Below are positions 26,584 to 35,516 of a stretch of 64,000 nt of DNA, in pieces; within the stretch, counting starts at the first letter, position 1; each line of letters starts with the position of its first letter. The stretch spans positions 2,280,047-2,344,046 of the forward strand of contig NZ_CP020914.1 of assembly GCF_007833355.1 (NCBI RefSeq). Reading direction: 5' to 3'. The position numbers and the translations under genes are program-made. The DNA comes from Denitratisoma sp. DHT3 (GTDB lineage: Bacteria; Pseudomonadota; Gammaproteobacteria; Burkholderiales; Rhodocyclaceae). Under the pieces are notes generated by a model. The model saw only the letters and a program-made list of their open reading frames with translations, made no database searches and was not told the origin of the DNA.

Positions 26584-27753
26584 ATGACGCAAACCGTTTT
26601 CCCGAGTGTCGATCAACTGCTGGCGCAGGCGGCGGCCGCCTGCCGCGCAAGTGGCGTTGCCGCGGACTTCGGCAGTGGCTTCGAACCGGGCCTGACCGCG
26701 CTGGTGGAAGCGATCCGCGCCGACGTGCCGATCCACGCCGGCAATCTCCAGCAGATGTCGTCGCAGATCCTCAGCCTGCTGATCAGCCGCGCCTATTCCG
26801 AGGCCGGCTGGAAGCAAAGGCCCGACTGCCTGAAGACGGCGATCCACGCGCCCCTGGTGGTCACCGGCATTCCCCGCACCGGCACCACCGCGCTGCACAA
26901 GCTGCTGTCGATGGACCCCCAGTTCCAGGGCCTGGAGCAGTGGCTGATCGGCACGCCGCTGCCGCGCCCGCCGCGCGCGACCTGGGACGACAATCCGCTG
27001 TTCCGCACCGCCGTCGCCAACCAGGAGGCTTTCCTGCAGGCGGTGCCGGCCCTGCGCGTCGCCCACGAGGTGAATGCCGACGAGGTGGACGAATGCCTGA
27101 ACCTCCTGGCGCAGAGCTTCGTCAGCCACTATCCGTCCACCGGCCTGGGCCTGCCCCATTACGACCGCTGGTGGCGCGGGCAGGATGAGACGCCGAGCTA
27201 CCGACGCTACGCCGACAACCTGCGTCTGATCGGTGCCGATGCGCCGCAGCAGCGCTGGCTGTTGAAGAACCCGGGCCACATCACCCATCTCGACGCGCTG
27301 CTGGCGGTGTTCCCCGACGCATGCATCATCCAGACCCACCGCGACCCGGCCAAGTGCATCCCCTCCGTCTGCGCCCTGATCTGGCCGGCGCGCAACTTCT
27401 TCCAGGCGCGGCAGACCGACCCGACGCTGCTCGGCCCACGCGAACTGGAGCTCTGGGCCTGGTCCGCCGAACGCGCGGAAAAGGTGCGACAGGCGCATCC
27501 CGAGCGTTTTTTCGACGTGCGCTTCGCCGATTTCCGACGCGATCCGATGGCCGTGGTCGAGGCCATCTACCGGCACTTCGGCCTGCCCTTGAGCGAGAAC
27601 GCCGCACAGCGGATGCGCCAGTGGATCGCCGGCAATCCCCAACACAAGCACGGCCGCCACGAATACAACGCGGAACAGTTCGGTCTTTCCGAGGCCGGCA
27701 TCCACGCACGCTTCGCCGATTACATCGCGCGCCACGATCTGTTCGAGCGCTGA
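26584..27753 (+). CDS. sulfotransferase-family protein
   Basis: This 389-residue protein has the PAPS 5'-phosphosulfate loop GIPRTGTTAL at residues 95-104, the KNPGHITHLDALLAVFPDA segment near 220-240 and a TH-x-DP loop near 243, typical of PF13469. Such enzymes transfer sulfate from PAPS to alcohols. It lies 10 bp after the DUF1214 gene and 29 bp before an alcohol dehydrogenase. Sulfating a catabolic intermediate is unusual in degradation, so a divergent activity is possible. Confidence 0.85.
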   Translation: MTQTVFPSVDQLLAQAAAACRASGVAADFGSGFEPGLTALVEAIRADVPIHAGNLQQMSSQILSLLISRAYSEAGWKQRPDCLKTAIHAPLVVTGIPRTGTTALHKLLSMDPQFQGLEQWLIGTPLPRPPRATWDDNPLFRTAVANQEAFLQAVPALRVAHEVNADEVDECLNLLAQSFVSHYPSTGLGLPHYDRWWRGQDETPSYRRYADNLRLIGADAPQQRWLLKNPGHITHLDALLAVFPDACIIQTHRDPAKCIPSVCALIWPARNFFQARQTDPTLLGPRELELWAWSAERAEKVRQAHPERFFDVRFADFRRDPMAVVEAIYRHFGLPLSENAAQRMRQWIAGNPQHKHGRHEYNAEQFGLSEAGIHARFADYIARHDLFER

Positions 27754-27782
27754 ACCGGAACGCCTAGAAGGAGGACAGTCTT

Positions 27783-28808
27783 ATGAAAGCAGCCGTATTC
27801 AAGGGCGCCGGCAACGGCCCGGCCCTGGTCATCGAAAACCGCCCCGACCCGCTGCCGGAAGCCGGCGAAGTGCTGATCAAGGTGAGCCGCGCCGGCATCT
27901 GCGGCAGCGATATTCACCTGACTTCCGGCCACGGCCTGCAACTGCCCCTGGACAGCATCATCGGCCACGAGTTCTGCGGCGAGGTGGTGGCGGTGGGCGC
28001 CGGGGTGGACCAGATCAAGCTCGGCGACCGTGTCGCCCCGATGCCCTACGTCGGCTGCGGAAAATGCCCGGCCTGCTTCGCCGGCCGCCCTCATCATTGC
28101 CCCCAGACCCGCTTCGACATCGTGCACGGCTTTTCCGAATATTCCCGCGTCGGCGCCCGCGACTGCGTGGTGCTGCCAGCCGGCGTCAGCGACGAGGAAG
28201 GCGCCCTGATCGAACCCCTGGCGGTCGGCCTGCAGGGCGTGCGCAAGGCGACGCTGCCGATCGGCGCCCGCGTGCTGATCACCGGCGCCGGCCCCATCGG
28301 TCTCGCCACCGCCTTCTGGGCCCAGCGCCTGGGCGCCGGCAAGGTCGCGGTGATGGCGGCATCCAGCCGCCGCCGCGACACCGCCCTGGCCCTGGGCGCC
28401 AGCCATTTCATCGCCCAGAAGGAAGTGGCCGACGCCAACGCCGCGATCCAGGAAGCCCTGGGCGGCGCACCCGACGTGGTGTTCGAAGCGGTGGGCCTGC
28501 CCGGCGCCATCGCCCAGGCCATCGACTACGTGAAGCCCCTGGGCACCGTGGTGTCCCTGGGCTTCTGCGGCGAGCCCGACAGTTTCGTGCCGGTGGCCGC
28601 GCTGACCAAGGAACTGCGGCTGCTGTTCTCCATGTGCTACGACAAGCAGGACTTCCAATACACGGCGGACGTGATGGCCGGCGGCGACCACCGTCCCAAG
28701 GCCATGATCACCGGCACCGTGGGCCTCGCTGCCCTGCCGGAGAAATTCGAGACCCTGCGCGGCGCCACACCGGACTGCAAGGTGATGGTCGCCCCCTGGG
28801 ACTATTGA
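27783..28808 (+). CDS. zinc-dependent medium-chain alcohol dehydrogenase
   Basis: This 341-residue MDR-family enzyme has catalytic zinc ligands in CGSDIH and GHEFCGE, the structural zinc cluster CGKCPACFAGRPHHC (about 83-97), and the NAD loop GAGPIGLA (about 170-177). It resembles sorbitol or 2,3-butanediol dehydrogenases and would oxidise a secondary alcohol with NAD(P). AGGAGG lies 7 bp before the start. It belongs to the catabolic run 25.4-33.3 kb. Confidence 0.92.
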   Translation: MKAAVFKGAGNGPALVIENRPDPLPEAGEVLIKVSRAGICGSDIHLTSGHGLQLPLDSIIGHEFCGEVVAVGAGVDQIKLGDRVAPMPYVGCGKCPACFAGRPHHCPQTRFDIVHGFSEYSRVGARDCVVLPAGVSDEEGALIEPLAVGLQGVRKATLPIGARVLITGAGPIGLATAFWAQRLGAGKVAVMAASSRRRDTALALGASHFIAQKEVADANAAIQEALGGAPDVVFEAVGLPGAIAQAIDYVKPLGTVVSLGFCGEPDSFVPVAALTKELRLLFSMCYDKQDFQYTADVMAGGDHRPKAMITGTVGLAALPEKFETLRGATPDCKVMVAPWDY

Positions 28809-28811
28809 TGA

Positions 28812-28950
28812 TGCCCCCCCTTCGCCCCCCTCCGGGGGGTTCGATATGGCTCGCTGCGCTCGATGTTACGGGGGACTCCGTAGCGCGGGTTTACCGTTTG
28901 CGCCTCCGGCGCGGGCCGCTTTTCCTTGGGGCCGCCCGGCGGAAAAGCTG
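28812..28950 (+). repeat. intergenic repeat family, copy A
   Basis: A CCCCCC-TTCG-CCCCCC start with CCTCCGGGGGG is followed by GCTCGCTGCGCTCG, then ACTCCGTAG, GCCGCTTTTCCTTGGGG and CGGCGGAAAAGCT. The same order of blocks recurs at 29754, 56632 and (inverted) 58211. It lies wholly between genes. Confidence 0.85.
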
Positions 28951-28984
28951 ATTTTTTTACGTTAGCGGTGGAGGAGAAAACAAA

Positions 28985-29740
28985 ATGAACCAGCGTTTCA
29001 ACAACAAGGTGGCCCTGATCACCGGCGCGGCCTCCGGCATGGCCCGAGCCACAGCGCTGCGCATGGGCCGTGAGGGCGCCAGCGTGTTCTGCGCCGATAT
29101 CAACGCGGAAGGCGCCGAAGCCACGGCCGCGGCCATCCGCGCCGCCGGCGGCCAGGCCCAGGCGGCGGCGGCCGACATCGGCGATCCGGCCCAATGCCGC
29201 GCCCTGGTCGATCAGGCGGTGGCCCGCTTCGGCGGCCTCGACGTGCTCTGCAACATTGCCGGCCGGGGCGGACTCCGGGCCTTCACCGAGGAAACCGTGG
29301 AGAGCTGGAACGCGGCCTTCGCGGTGAACGTCAACGGCCCCTTCCATCTCAGCCAGGCGGCGCTGCCCCATCTGCTGGCGCGGCGCGGCAACATCGTCAA
29401 CGTCGCCTCCACCGCCGGCCTGCAGGGGCAGGCCTACATGCCGGCCTATACCGCTTCCAAGCACGCCGTCGTCGGCCTCACCAAGTCCATGGCGGTGGAG
29501 TTCGGACGCAAGGGCCTGCGCATCAACGCCGTCTGCCCCGGCGGCACCGCGACCCCCTTCCTGCAGACCTTCGCCGTCCCCGAGGGCGCCGAGATGGACC
29601 TGATCGGCCACATGCAACTGCTGCCGGACATGGCCCAGCCCGAGGACATCGCCAACATGATCTGCTTCGCCGCCTCGGACGAGGCGCGCTTCGTCAATGG
29701 CGCCGTCCTCTCGGTGGACGGCGGCACGGTCGCTGCCTGA
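28985..29740 (+). CDS. SDR-family oxidoreductase
   Basis: This classical short-chain dehydrogenase of 251 residues has a cofactor loop TGAASGMA (residues 12-19), Asp at the end of beta-2 (ADIN, NAD preference), NIAG, the catalytic Ser and YTASKHA, and a C-terminal LSVDGG. GGAGG lies before the ATG. It is probably one of two dehydrogenases in the same catabolic route. Confidence 0.92.
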   Translation: MNQRFNNKVALITGAASGMARATALRMGREGASVFCADINAEGAEATAAAIRAAGGQAQAAAADIGDPAQCRALVDQAVARFGGLDVLCNIAGRGGLRAFTEETVESWNAAFAVNVNGPFHLSQAALPHLLARRGNIVNVASTAGLQGQAYMPAYTASKHAVVGLTKSMAVEFGRKGLRINAVCPGGTATPFLQTFAVPEGAEMDLIGHMQLLPDMAQPEDIANMICFAASDEARFVNGAVLSVDGGTVAA

Positions 29741-29753
29741 TGCTGAAGCAATG

Positions 29754-29898
29754 CTCGCCCCCCTTCGCCCCCCTCGCGGGGGGTTCTCATCTGCTCGCTC
29801 CGCTCGGATGTTTGGGGAAACTTCGTAGCCGCAGTCTTCCGTTTGCGGCTAGCGCCGCGTGCCGCTTTTCCTTGGGGCGCCCCGGCGGAAAAGCTCTG
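29754..29898 (+). repeat. intergenic repeat family, copy B
   Basis: The same block order as copy A, about 0.9 kb away: CCCCCTTCGCCCCCCTCGCGGGG, GCTCGCTCCGCTCGG, ACTTCGTAG, GCCGCTTTTCCTTGGGG, CGGCGGAAAAGCTC. Copies A and B flank a single SDR gene. Confidence 0.85.
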
Positions 29899-29915
29899 TT
29901 TCCACACTGACGATC

Positions 29916-30893
29916 ATGGCTCAATGGATTTTGCGCCTGGACCTGCGTTCGCCGGCCTTCGCCGGCGAGAATCCGGCGCTCTACCGCGCCGGCCTGGAGA
30001 TGGCGGCCATGGCCGATGCGCTCGGCTTCGACCATTGCATGCTGTCGGAGCACCACGGCGCCGAGGACGGCTATCTGCCCTCGCCCCTGGTCTATGGGGG
30101 CGCCGTGGCGGCGCGCACCGAACGGCTGCGGCTGCGCATCTCGGCCATCATCCTGCCGCTGCACGATCCGCTGCGGTTGGCCGAGGACGCGGCGGTGCTC
30201 GACCACATCGCCCAGGGCCGCCTGGAACTGGTGCTGGTCGCCGGCTTCCTGCCCAGCGAGTTCGCGATGTTCGGGCGTGCCCACGCGGAGCGCGGCCAAC
30301 TGCTCGAGGACGGCATTGCCGTGCTGCGCCAGGCCTGGCGCGGCGAGCCTTTCGCCTACCAAGGCCGAACGGTGCGGGTCACGCCGCGCCCCTGGCAGGC
30401 CGGCGGACCGCCGCTGCTGCTGGGCGGCGCCACGCCCCTGGCGGCCAGGCGCGCCGCCGAGCGGGGCGACGGCTTCGTGCCGGGCATCGCCGGACTCTAC
30501 GACATCTATGCGGCCGCCTGCCGGCAACTGGGCAAGCCGGTGGCGCCGGAGCCGGTGTTCGGCCCCCTGGCGATCTTCGTCAGCGAGGACCCGGAAGCCG
30601 CCTGGCGGCGCATCGCGCCCCACGCGCTGCACGAGACCAACTGCTACGCCCGTTGGTACCGGGAAGGCAACATCCCCGGCCCCTACACCCCGTTCGACGG
30701 CGCCGACGCCTTGCGCGCCTCCGGCCTCTACCAGGTGCTGACGCCGGCGCAATGCATCGATCTGGCGCAACGCCTGGGCCCCACCGGCCAGATGTACATC
30801 CACCCGCTGCTGGCGGGCCTCGACCCCGAAATCGGCCGGGAGACCCTGCGCCTGCTCGAGACCCAGGTGCTGCCGGCTCTATCGAACTCATAA
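29916..30893 (+). CDS. LLM-class (luciferase-like) flavin-dependent oxidoreductase
   Basis: This 325-residue TIM-barrel protein of the bacterial luciferase superfamily has MLSEHHGAEDGYLPSP near 42-57, the FMN-binding LVLVAGFLPSEFAMFG near 103-118 and PPLLLGGATPLAARRAAERGDG near 163-184. It would use reduced flavin (FMNH2 or F420-like) to oxygenate or reduce a substrate. ATG 29916 was chosen because the preceding 19 codons lie in repeat copy B. No strong ribosome site is seen. Confidence 0.9.
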   Translation: MAQWILRLDLRSPAFAGENPALYRAGLEMAAMADALGFDHCMLSEHHGAEDGYLPSPLVYGGAVAARTERLRLRISAIILPLHDPLRLAEDAAVLDHIAQGRLELVLVAGFLPSEFAMFGRAHAERGQLLEDGIAVLRQAWRGEPFAYQGRTVRVTPRPWQAGGPPLLLGGATPLAARRAAERGDGFVPGIAGLYDIYAAACRQLGKPVAPEPVFGPLAIFVSEDPEAAWRRIAPHALHETNCYARWYREGNIPGPYTPFDGADALRASGLYQVLTPAQCIDLAQRLGPTGQMYIHPLLAGLDPEIGRETLRLLETQVLPALSNS

Positions 30894-30907
30894 CAGGAGG
30901 ATCGTCC

Positions 30908-31432
30908 ATGCACACGCAACTCTTCGGCCCCGTCAAACAATGGGGCTTCGTCGTTCGCGACATCGACGCGGCGATGAAATGCTGGGTCGAGCAACTCGGC
31001 ATCGGCCCCTGGTGGGGCTACCGCAACGTGCCCCTGAAGTCCCGTTTCGAGGGCGTGGACGCCGATATCGTGATCGACGTGGCGCTGTCCTATCAGAACG
31101 GCGTGCAGATCGAACTGATCCAGCAGAAGAACGACGCCATCTCCCCCTACCGCGCCTTCTACGACACGCCCCACGCCCAGATGCTGCACCAGGTGGCCTA
31201 CATGGTGCCGGACCTGGACGCGGCCGTGGCTCAAGGCAAGGCGGCCGGCCTGACGGAACGCGGCATGCTGAGCAATGCCTATTCCCGCTACTACTACCTG
31301 GACTCCCCCGCCCTCGCGGGCCTGGTGGTGGAGCTGATGCAGGCCGATCCCGCCTTCGTCGCCGACTACGAGCGCTGCGCGGCGGAAGCCGCCGTCTGGG
31401 ACGGCAGCAATCCCTACCGGCTGCTGGGCTGA
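30908..31432 (+). CDS. VOC/glyoxalase-fold protein
   Basis: This 174-residue protein follows the flavin oxidoreductase after 14 bp, with AGGAGG upstream. It has the vicinal-oxygen-chelate pattern: QWGFVVRDIDAAM near the start, GIGPW, IELIQ and H-Q-V-A-Y-M-V-PDLDAAV in the second half. Metal ligands are plausible (a His in HQVAYM, Glu in VELMQ). Members act as dioxygenases, isomerases or epimerases; the reaction here is not determinable. Confidence 0.85.
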   Translation: MHTQLFGPVKQWGFVVRDIDAAMKCWVEQLGIGPWWGYRNVPLKSRFEGVDADIVIDVALSYQNGVQIELIQQKNDAISPYRAFYDTPHAQMLHQVAYMVPDLDAAVAQGKAAGLTERGMLSNAYSRYYYLDSPALAGLVVELMQADPAFVADYERCAAEAAVWDGSNPYRLLG

Positions 31433-31474
31433 GTTCACCCGCCCGCCCACCGCACTCCCCGAGGCTCGACATTC

Positions 31475-32263
31475 ATGACGAACGCAATGCAATTACCAGA
31501 CAAGGTCGCCGTGGTGCTGGGCGTCGCACCGAATAACCTGGGCCACGCCATCGCCCGCCGCTTCGTCGCCGAAGGCGCTCGCGTCATTGTGGGCGGTCGC
31601 CGCGCGGAGCCGCTGGCCGAGGTGGCGGCGGAGATCGGCGCCCTCGCCGTGCCCTGCGACATCACCAAGGACGCGGAGGTGGAGCGCCTGGTGGCCACCG
31701 CGCTGGAGCGCTTCGGTCGCCTCGACGTGGGGCTCAACGCCACCGGCTGGGGCCTGCTCAAGCCGTTCACCGAACACAGCCGGGAGGATCTGGAGCAGAT
31801 GGCCCAGATCCAGTTCATCGGCCCCTTCCGCTTCTTCCAGGCGCTGGTCAAGGCGATGACCCAGGGCGGCTCGATCATCCAGATTTCCTCGGTCACCGCC
31901 ACCATCATGTTCGACCATCATGCCGCCTACATGGGCACCAAGGCCGGCATCGACCACGTGATCCGCTGCATCGCGCACGAGTTCGGCCACCAGGGCATCC
32001 GCGCCAACTCGCTGTCGCCGGGCGGCATCGCCGACACGCCGATGTCCGGCGGCGGACTGCACTTCCCGCCGGTGGCAGCGCTCTACAACAAGTACATCCC
32101 CCTCGGTCGCCCTGGAGTCGCCGAGGACGTGGTCAATGCCGCGGTCTGGCTGGCGAGCGACCAGTCCGCCTTCGTCACCGGACAGAACATCCAGGTCAGC
32201 GGCGGCCAGACCCTGCGCACCAACCCCCGGCTGACCGAGATCGCGGCGGCGGCCGGCGCCTAA
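31475..32263 (+). CDS. SDR-family oxidoreductase
   Basis: This 262-residue protein has an atypical glycine loop (GVAPNNLGHAIA) like that of enoyl-ACP reductase-type or divergent SDRs, NATGWG in place of NNAG, catalytic YMGTKAG and a C-terminal QVSGGQT. It is the second SDR of the catabolic run. The loop recalls FabI, but the YxxxK spacing is classical. Confidence 0.88.
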   Translation: MTNAMQLPDKVAVVLGVAPNNLGHAIARRFVAEGARVIVGGRRAEPLAEVAAEIGALAVPCDITKDAEVERLVATALERFGRLDVGLNATGWGLLKPFTEHSREDLEQMAQIQFIGPFRFFQALVKAMTQGGSIIQISSVTATIMFDHHAAYMGTKAGIDHVIRCIAHEFGHQGIRANSLSPGGIADTPMSGGGLHFPPVAALYNKYIPLGRPGVAEDVVNAAVWLASDQSAFVTGQNIQVSGGQTLRTNPRLTEIAAAAGA

Positions 32264-32295
32264 TCGTTTCATTCCATCACGCGGAGGAATCCGTC

Positions 32296-33261
32296 ATGCC
32301 CCTGACCCAGGAAGAATTCATCGCCCTTGCCCATCGCCACGCCCAGGCCGAGAGCGACGCCGACGTGGAAGGCACCCTGGCCACGCTGGAGGCGGAGCCG
32401 GCCTACCATTTCTATCCGGCGGGCCGCAAATTCACAGGCATGGACAATACGCGGCGTTTCTACGAACACTTCGTCAGCCACTTCAAGCCGCGCATCCGCA
32501 ATGTCGAATTCCACGGCGAGGCGGTCGGCGCCGACGGCCTCTATCAGGAATACACCGTCACGCTGGAAGGCGACGACGGCCAGGCGCGCGACTACCGCAT
32601 CCTCGGCGTGCTGGTATTCGGCGAGAACGCCCTGGCCGGCGAGCGCATCTACGCGGACGAGGCCCTGTTCCGCCTGCTGGCCGGGCCTCTGTGGAACAAG
32701 ATGGAACCCATCCCCCAGTCCCTTCCCACGGGAAGCGGCGCACCGTCCGGCCCTGGAGGCCCCACCATGAACCGACCGCCTATCGATGCGCTGCTGGAAA
32801 AGTCCGCCATCCGTGACGCGCTCTCGCGCTACTGCCACAGCCTCGACCGCATGGACAAGGCGATGGCCTACGACGTTTTCGCCGCCGATTCCAGCGCCCT
32901 ATATTACGGCATCTACGAAGGCACGGGGCACGGCTTCATCGACTGGGTCTGGGAGTCTCACCGCGCCATGGAGTCCCACTCCCACCAGATCACCAACGTC
33001 CTGATCGAACTGGATGGCGACAGCGCCATCAGCGAAGCCTACGTCACGGTGGTGTTGCAGCAGCGGCGGCCGTCGGGCGGCGCGGAGATCCAGTGTCGCG
33101 GCCGCTACCTGGACCGCTGGGCGAAACAGGACGGCCGCTGGCGCATCGTCGAACGGGAGCACGTCATCGACACCCAGTCGGAGATTCCCCTGCCCGCCCC
33201 CCAGAAATCCGCCGAATCGCGCCGGGACGCGTCGGACCCCGCTTTCCGTTTCCTGCGCTGA
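32296..33261 (+). CDS. fused tandem SnoaL/NTF2-like protein
   Basis: This 321-residue frame contains two NTF2-like domains: residues about 5-140 (HRHAQAESDADVEGTL, then YHFYPAG, YEHFVSHF) and about 158-300 (AIRDALSRYCHSLDRMD, YLDRWAKQDGRWRIVEREH). A Gly/Pro-rich linker joins them, followed by Met158 (ATG 32767), which has GGAGG 6 bp upstream. The second half could therefore also be made alone. Family members act as steroid-isomerase-like or dehydratase folds or as polyketide cyclases. It sits between the SDR and PQQ dehydrogenase genes. Confidence 0.85.
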   Translation: MPLTQEEFIALAHRHAQAESDADVEGTLATLEAEPAYHFYPAGRKFTGMDNTRRFYEHFVSHFKPRIRNVEFHGEAVGADGLYQEYTVTLEGDDGQARDYRILGVLVFGENALAGERIYADEALFRLLAGPLWNKMEPIPQSLPTGSGAPSGPGGPTMNRPPIDALLEKSAIRDALSRYCHSLDRMDKAMAYDVFAADSSALYYGIYEGTGHGFIDWVWESHRAMESHSHQITNVLIELDGDSAISEAYVTVVLQQRRPSGGAEIQCRGRYLDRWAKQDGRWRIVEREHVIDTQSEIPLPAPQKSAESRRDASDPAFRFLR

Positions 33262-33306
33262 ACGCAATCCCCTTTGTCGTTCCCCTTCCTCGAAACAGCC
33301 GATGCA

Positions 33307-35391
33307 ATGATCGCTTCCAAGTCCTCCAGAATCCTGCCATGGCTGCTGGCGACGTTCGCCAGCACCTGCGCCCTCGCCGCCAGCGTCGTCGACAACGCCC
33401 TGCTCACCCGCGAACCCAGCGGCGCCCACTGGGCCGGCTACGGCCGCACCTTCGACGAGCAGCGTTTCAGCCCCCTGCGGCAAGTCAACGCCGGCAACGT
33501 CAAGCGCCTGGGCCTGGCCTGGAGCCTGGAGTTGGACGACGTGCCCAACGTCACCACCGTGCCCCTGGAAGTGGATGGCGTCATCTATTTCGCCGCCGGC
33601 TACAGCATCGTCCATGCGGTGGATGCGCGGAGCGGCAAGCTGCTCTGGCGCTACGATCCCGAGGTCACCAAGGTCGGCGGCCAGAAGCTGAAGACGGCCT
33701 GGGGCAGCCGCGGCCTGGCCTTCTGGAAGGGCCGGGTCTATGCCGGCACCCAGGACGGACGCCTGATCGCCGTCGATGCCAGGACCGGCAAGCTCGTCTG
33801 GAGCGTGATGACCATCGCCAAGGACGACAACCGCTACATCACCGGCGCGCCCAAGGTCTTCAACGGCCTAGTGGTGATCGGCCACGGCGGCGCCGACTAC
33901 GGCCCGGTGCGCGGCTACGTCACCGCCTACGACGCCGAGACCGGCAAGCAGCGCTGGCGCTTCCACACCGTGCCCGGCAACCCGGCCGACGGCTTCGAGA
34001 ACAAGGCCATGGAAATGGCCGCCAAGACCTGGACCGGCGAGTGGTGGAAGCACGGCGGCGGCGGCACCGTCTGGAACGCCATGACCTACGACCCGGAATT
34101 CAACCGCATCTACCTGGGCACCGGCAACGGCGCTCCCTGGAACCAGAAGATCCGCAGCCCCGGCGGCGGCGACAATCTCTTCCTCTGCTCCATCGTGGCG
34201 CTCGACGCCGACACCGGCGAATACGCCTGGCACTACCAGACCAATCCCGGCGAGACCTGGGACTACAACTCGGCGATGGACATGGTGCTGGCCACGCTGC
34301 CCATCGACGGCCAGCCGAGGAAGGTGCTGCTGCACGCGCCGAAGAACGGCTTCTTCTACGTGATCGACCGTGCGACCGGCAAGCCGATCTCGGCCGAGAA
34401 GATCGTCAAGGTCACCTGGGCCGAGCGGATCGACCTATCCACCGGGCGGCCGGTGGAGAACCCCGCGGCCCGCTACCCCAACGGCGGCGCCCGCGTCTCC
34501 CCCGCCAACCAGGGCGCCCACAGCTGGCATCCGATGGCCTTCAATCCGCGCACCGGCCTGGCCTACATTCCGGTACGGGAATCGGAGGACTTCTACAGCG
34601 ATCAGGGCGTGGACACCAAGCACTGGAAGCACCCGCCGGGCATGATTTTCAGTACGGGGCTGGCCCCCGGCGCCGCGCCCACCGACGGCCCCCTGATGGA
34701 ACCGAGTTCGGCGCTCCTGGCCTGGAATCCGCTCACGCAACAACAGGCCTGGCGCGTCCCCACTCCGGGCGAATACTCGGGCGGCGTGCTCACCACCGCC
34801 GGCGGTCTTGTCTTCCAGGCCGACGCCGGCGGCAAGCTCAACGCCTATGACGCCGAGCGCGGCACGCGGCTCTGGGCAGGCGACCTCGGCGTGGGCACCC
34901 TCTCGCCCCCGATCACCTACACGGTCGGCGGCCGCCAATACGTGTCCATCCTCGCCGGCTGGATGGGCGGAAGCACCGTCTACGGCAAACGCTCGGCGGC
35001 CATGGGCTGGGTCGGACGAGAGCAGCCGCGGCGCCTGCTGACCTTCGTCCTCGACGGCAAGGGCGCGTTGCCCCGGCCGCCGCACCATACCCATCCAACG
35101 CCCATCGACGATCCCGCCTTCGTGGTGGATGCCGCCAAGGCGAAACGGGGCTTCATCGCGTACGCCCTGAATTGCCTGACCTGCCACGGCATGGACGCCA
35201 TCGCCGGCGGCTATGCGCCGGATCTGCGCGCCTCGCCGATTCCGCTTGCCGTCGAGGTCTTCGACAGCGTGGTGCGCCAGGGCGCCCTGGCCCAGCGGGG
35301 CATGCCGCCCTTCGCCGACCTCGGCGCCGACGACCTGGACGCCATCCGCCATTACCTGCGGCAGCGGGCGCGCCACGACCTGCAAGAGTGA
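33307..35391 (+). CDS. PQQ-dependent alcohol dehydrogenase with C-terminal cytochrome c
   Basis: This 694-residue protein from ATG 33307 has a signal peptide (WLLATFASTCALAAS), an eight-bladed quinoprotein propeller with repeated AxDAxTGKxxW motifs, catalytic Asp in ETWDYNS, and a C-terminal haem-binding CLTCH (about residue 620) with a later Met ligand candidate in RGMPPF. It is a periplasmic type II quinohaemoprotein oxidising primary or secondary alcohols and passing electrons to the respiratory chain. No adjacent cysteine pair is visible in the propeller, although most family members have a vicinal disulfide there. No PQQ synthesis genes are in the window. Confidence 0.92.
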   Translation: MIASKSSRILPWLLATFASTCALAASVVDNALLTREPSGAHWAGYGRTFDEQRFSPLRQVNAGNVKRLGLAWSLELDDVPNVTTVPLEVDGVIYFAAGYSIVHAVDARSGKLLWRYDPEVTKVGGQKLKTAWGSRGLAFWKGRVYAGTQDGRLIAVDARTGKLVWSVMTIAKDDNRYITGAPKVFNGLVVIGHGGADYGPVRGYVTAYDAETGKQRWRFHTVPGNPADGFENKAMEMAAKTWTGEWWKHGGGGTVWNAMTYDPEFNRIYLGTGNGAPWNQKIRSPGGGDNLFLCSIVALDADTGEYAWHYQTNPGETWDYNSAMDMVLATLPIDGQPRKVLLHAPKNGFFYVIDRATGKPISAEKIVKVTWAERIDLSTGRPVENPAARYPNGGARVSPANQGAHSWHPMAFNPRTGLAYIPVRESEDFYSDQGVDTKHWKHPPGMIFSTGLAPGAAPTDGPLMEPSSALLAWNPLTQQQAWRVPTPGEYSGGVLTTAGGLVFQADAGGKLNAYDAERGTRLWAGDLGVGTLSPPITYTVGGRQYVSILAGWMGGSTVYGKRSAAMGWVGREQPRRLLTFVLDGKGALPRPPHHTHPTPIDDPAFVVDAAKAKRGFIAYALNCLTCHGMDAIAGGYAPDLRASPIPLAVEVFDSVVRQGALAQRGMPPFADLGADDLDAIRHYLRQRARHDLQE

Positions 35392-35516
35392 CGCTTGGGC
35401 AATGTTCGCCTTTACGCATCAGATCAAGACAGCTGTCGGATAACCACTAGAATCCGCGTCCACAACAGGCTCTCGCCAGAAGACCGCCGCACCCGAAATT
35501 CATCAAAGGAGACGAC

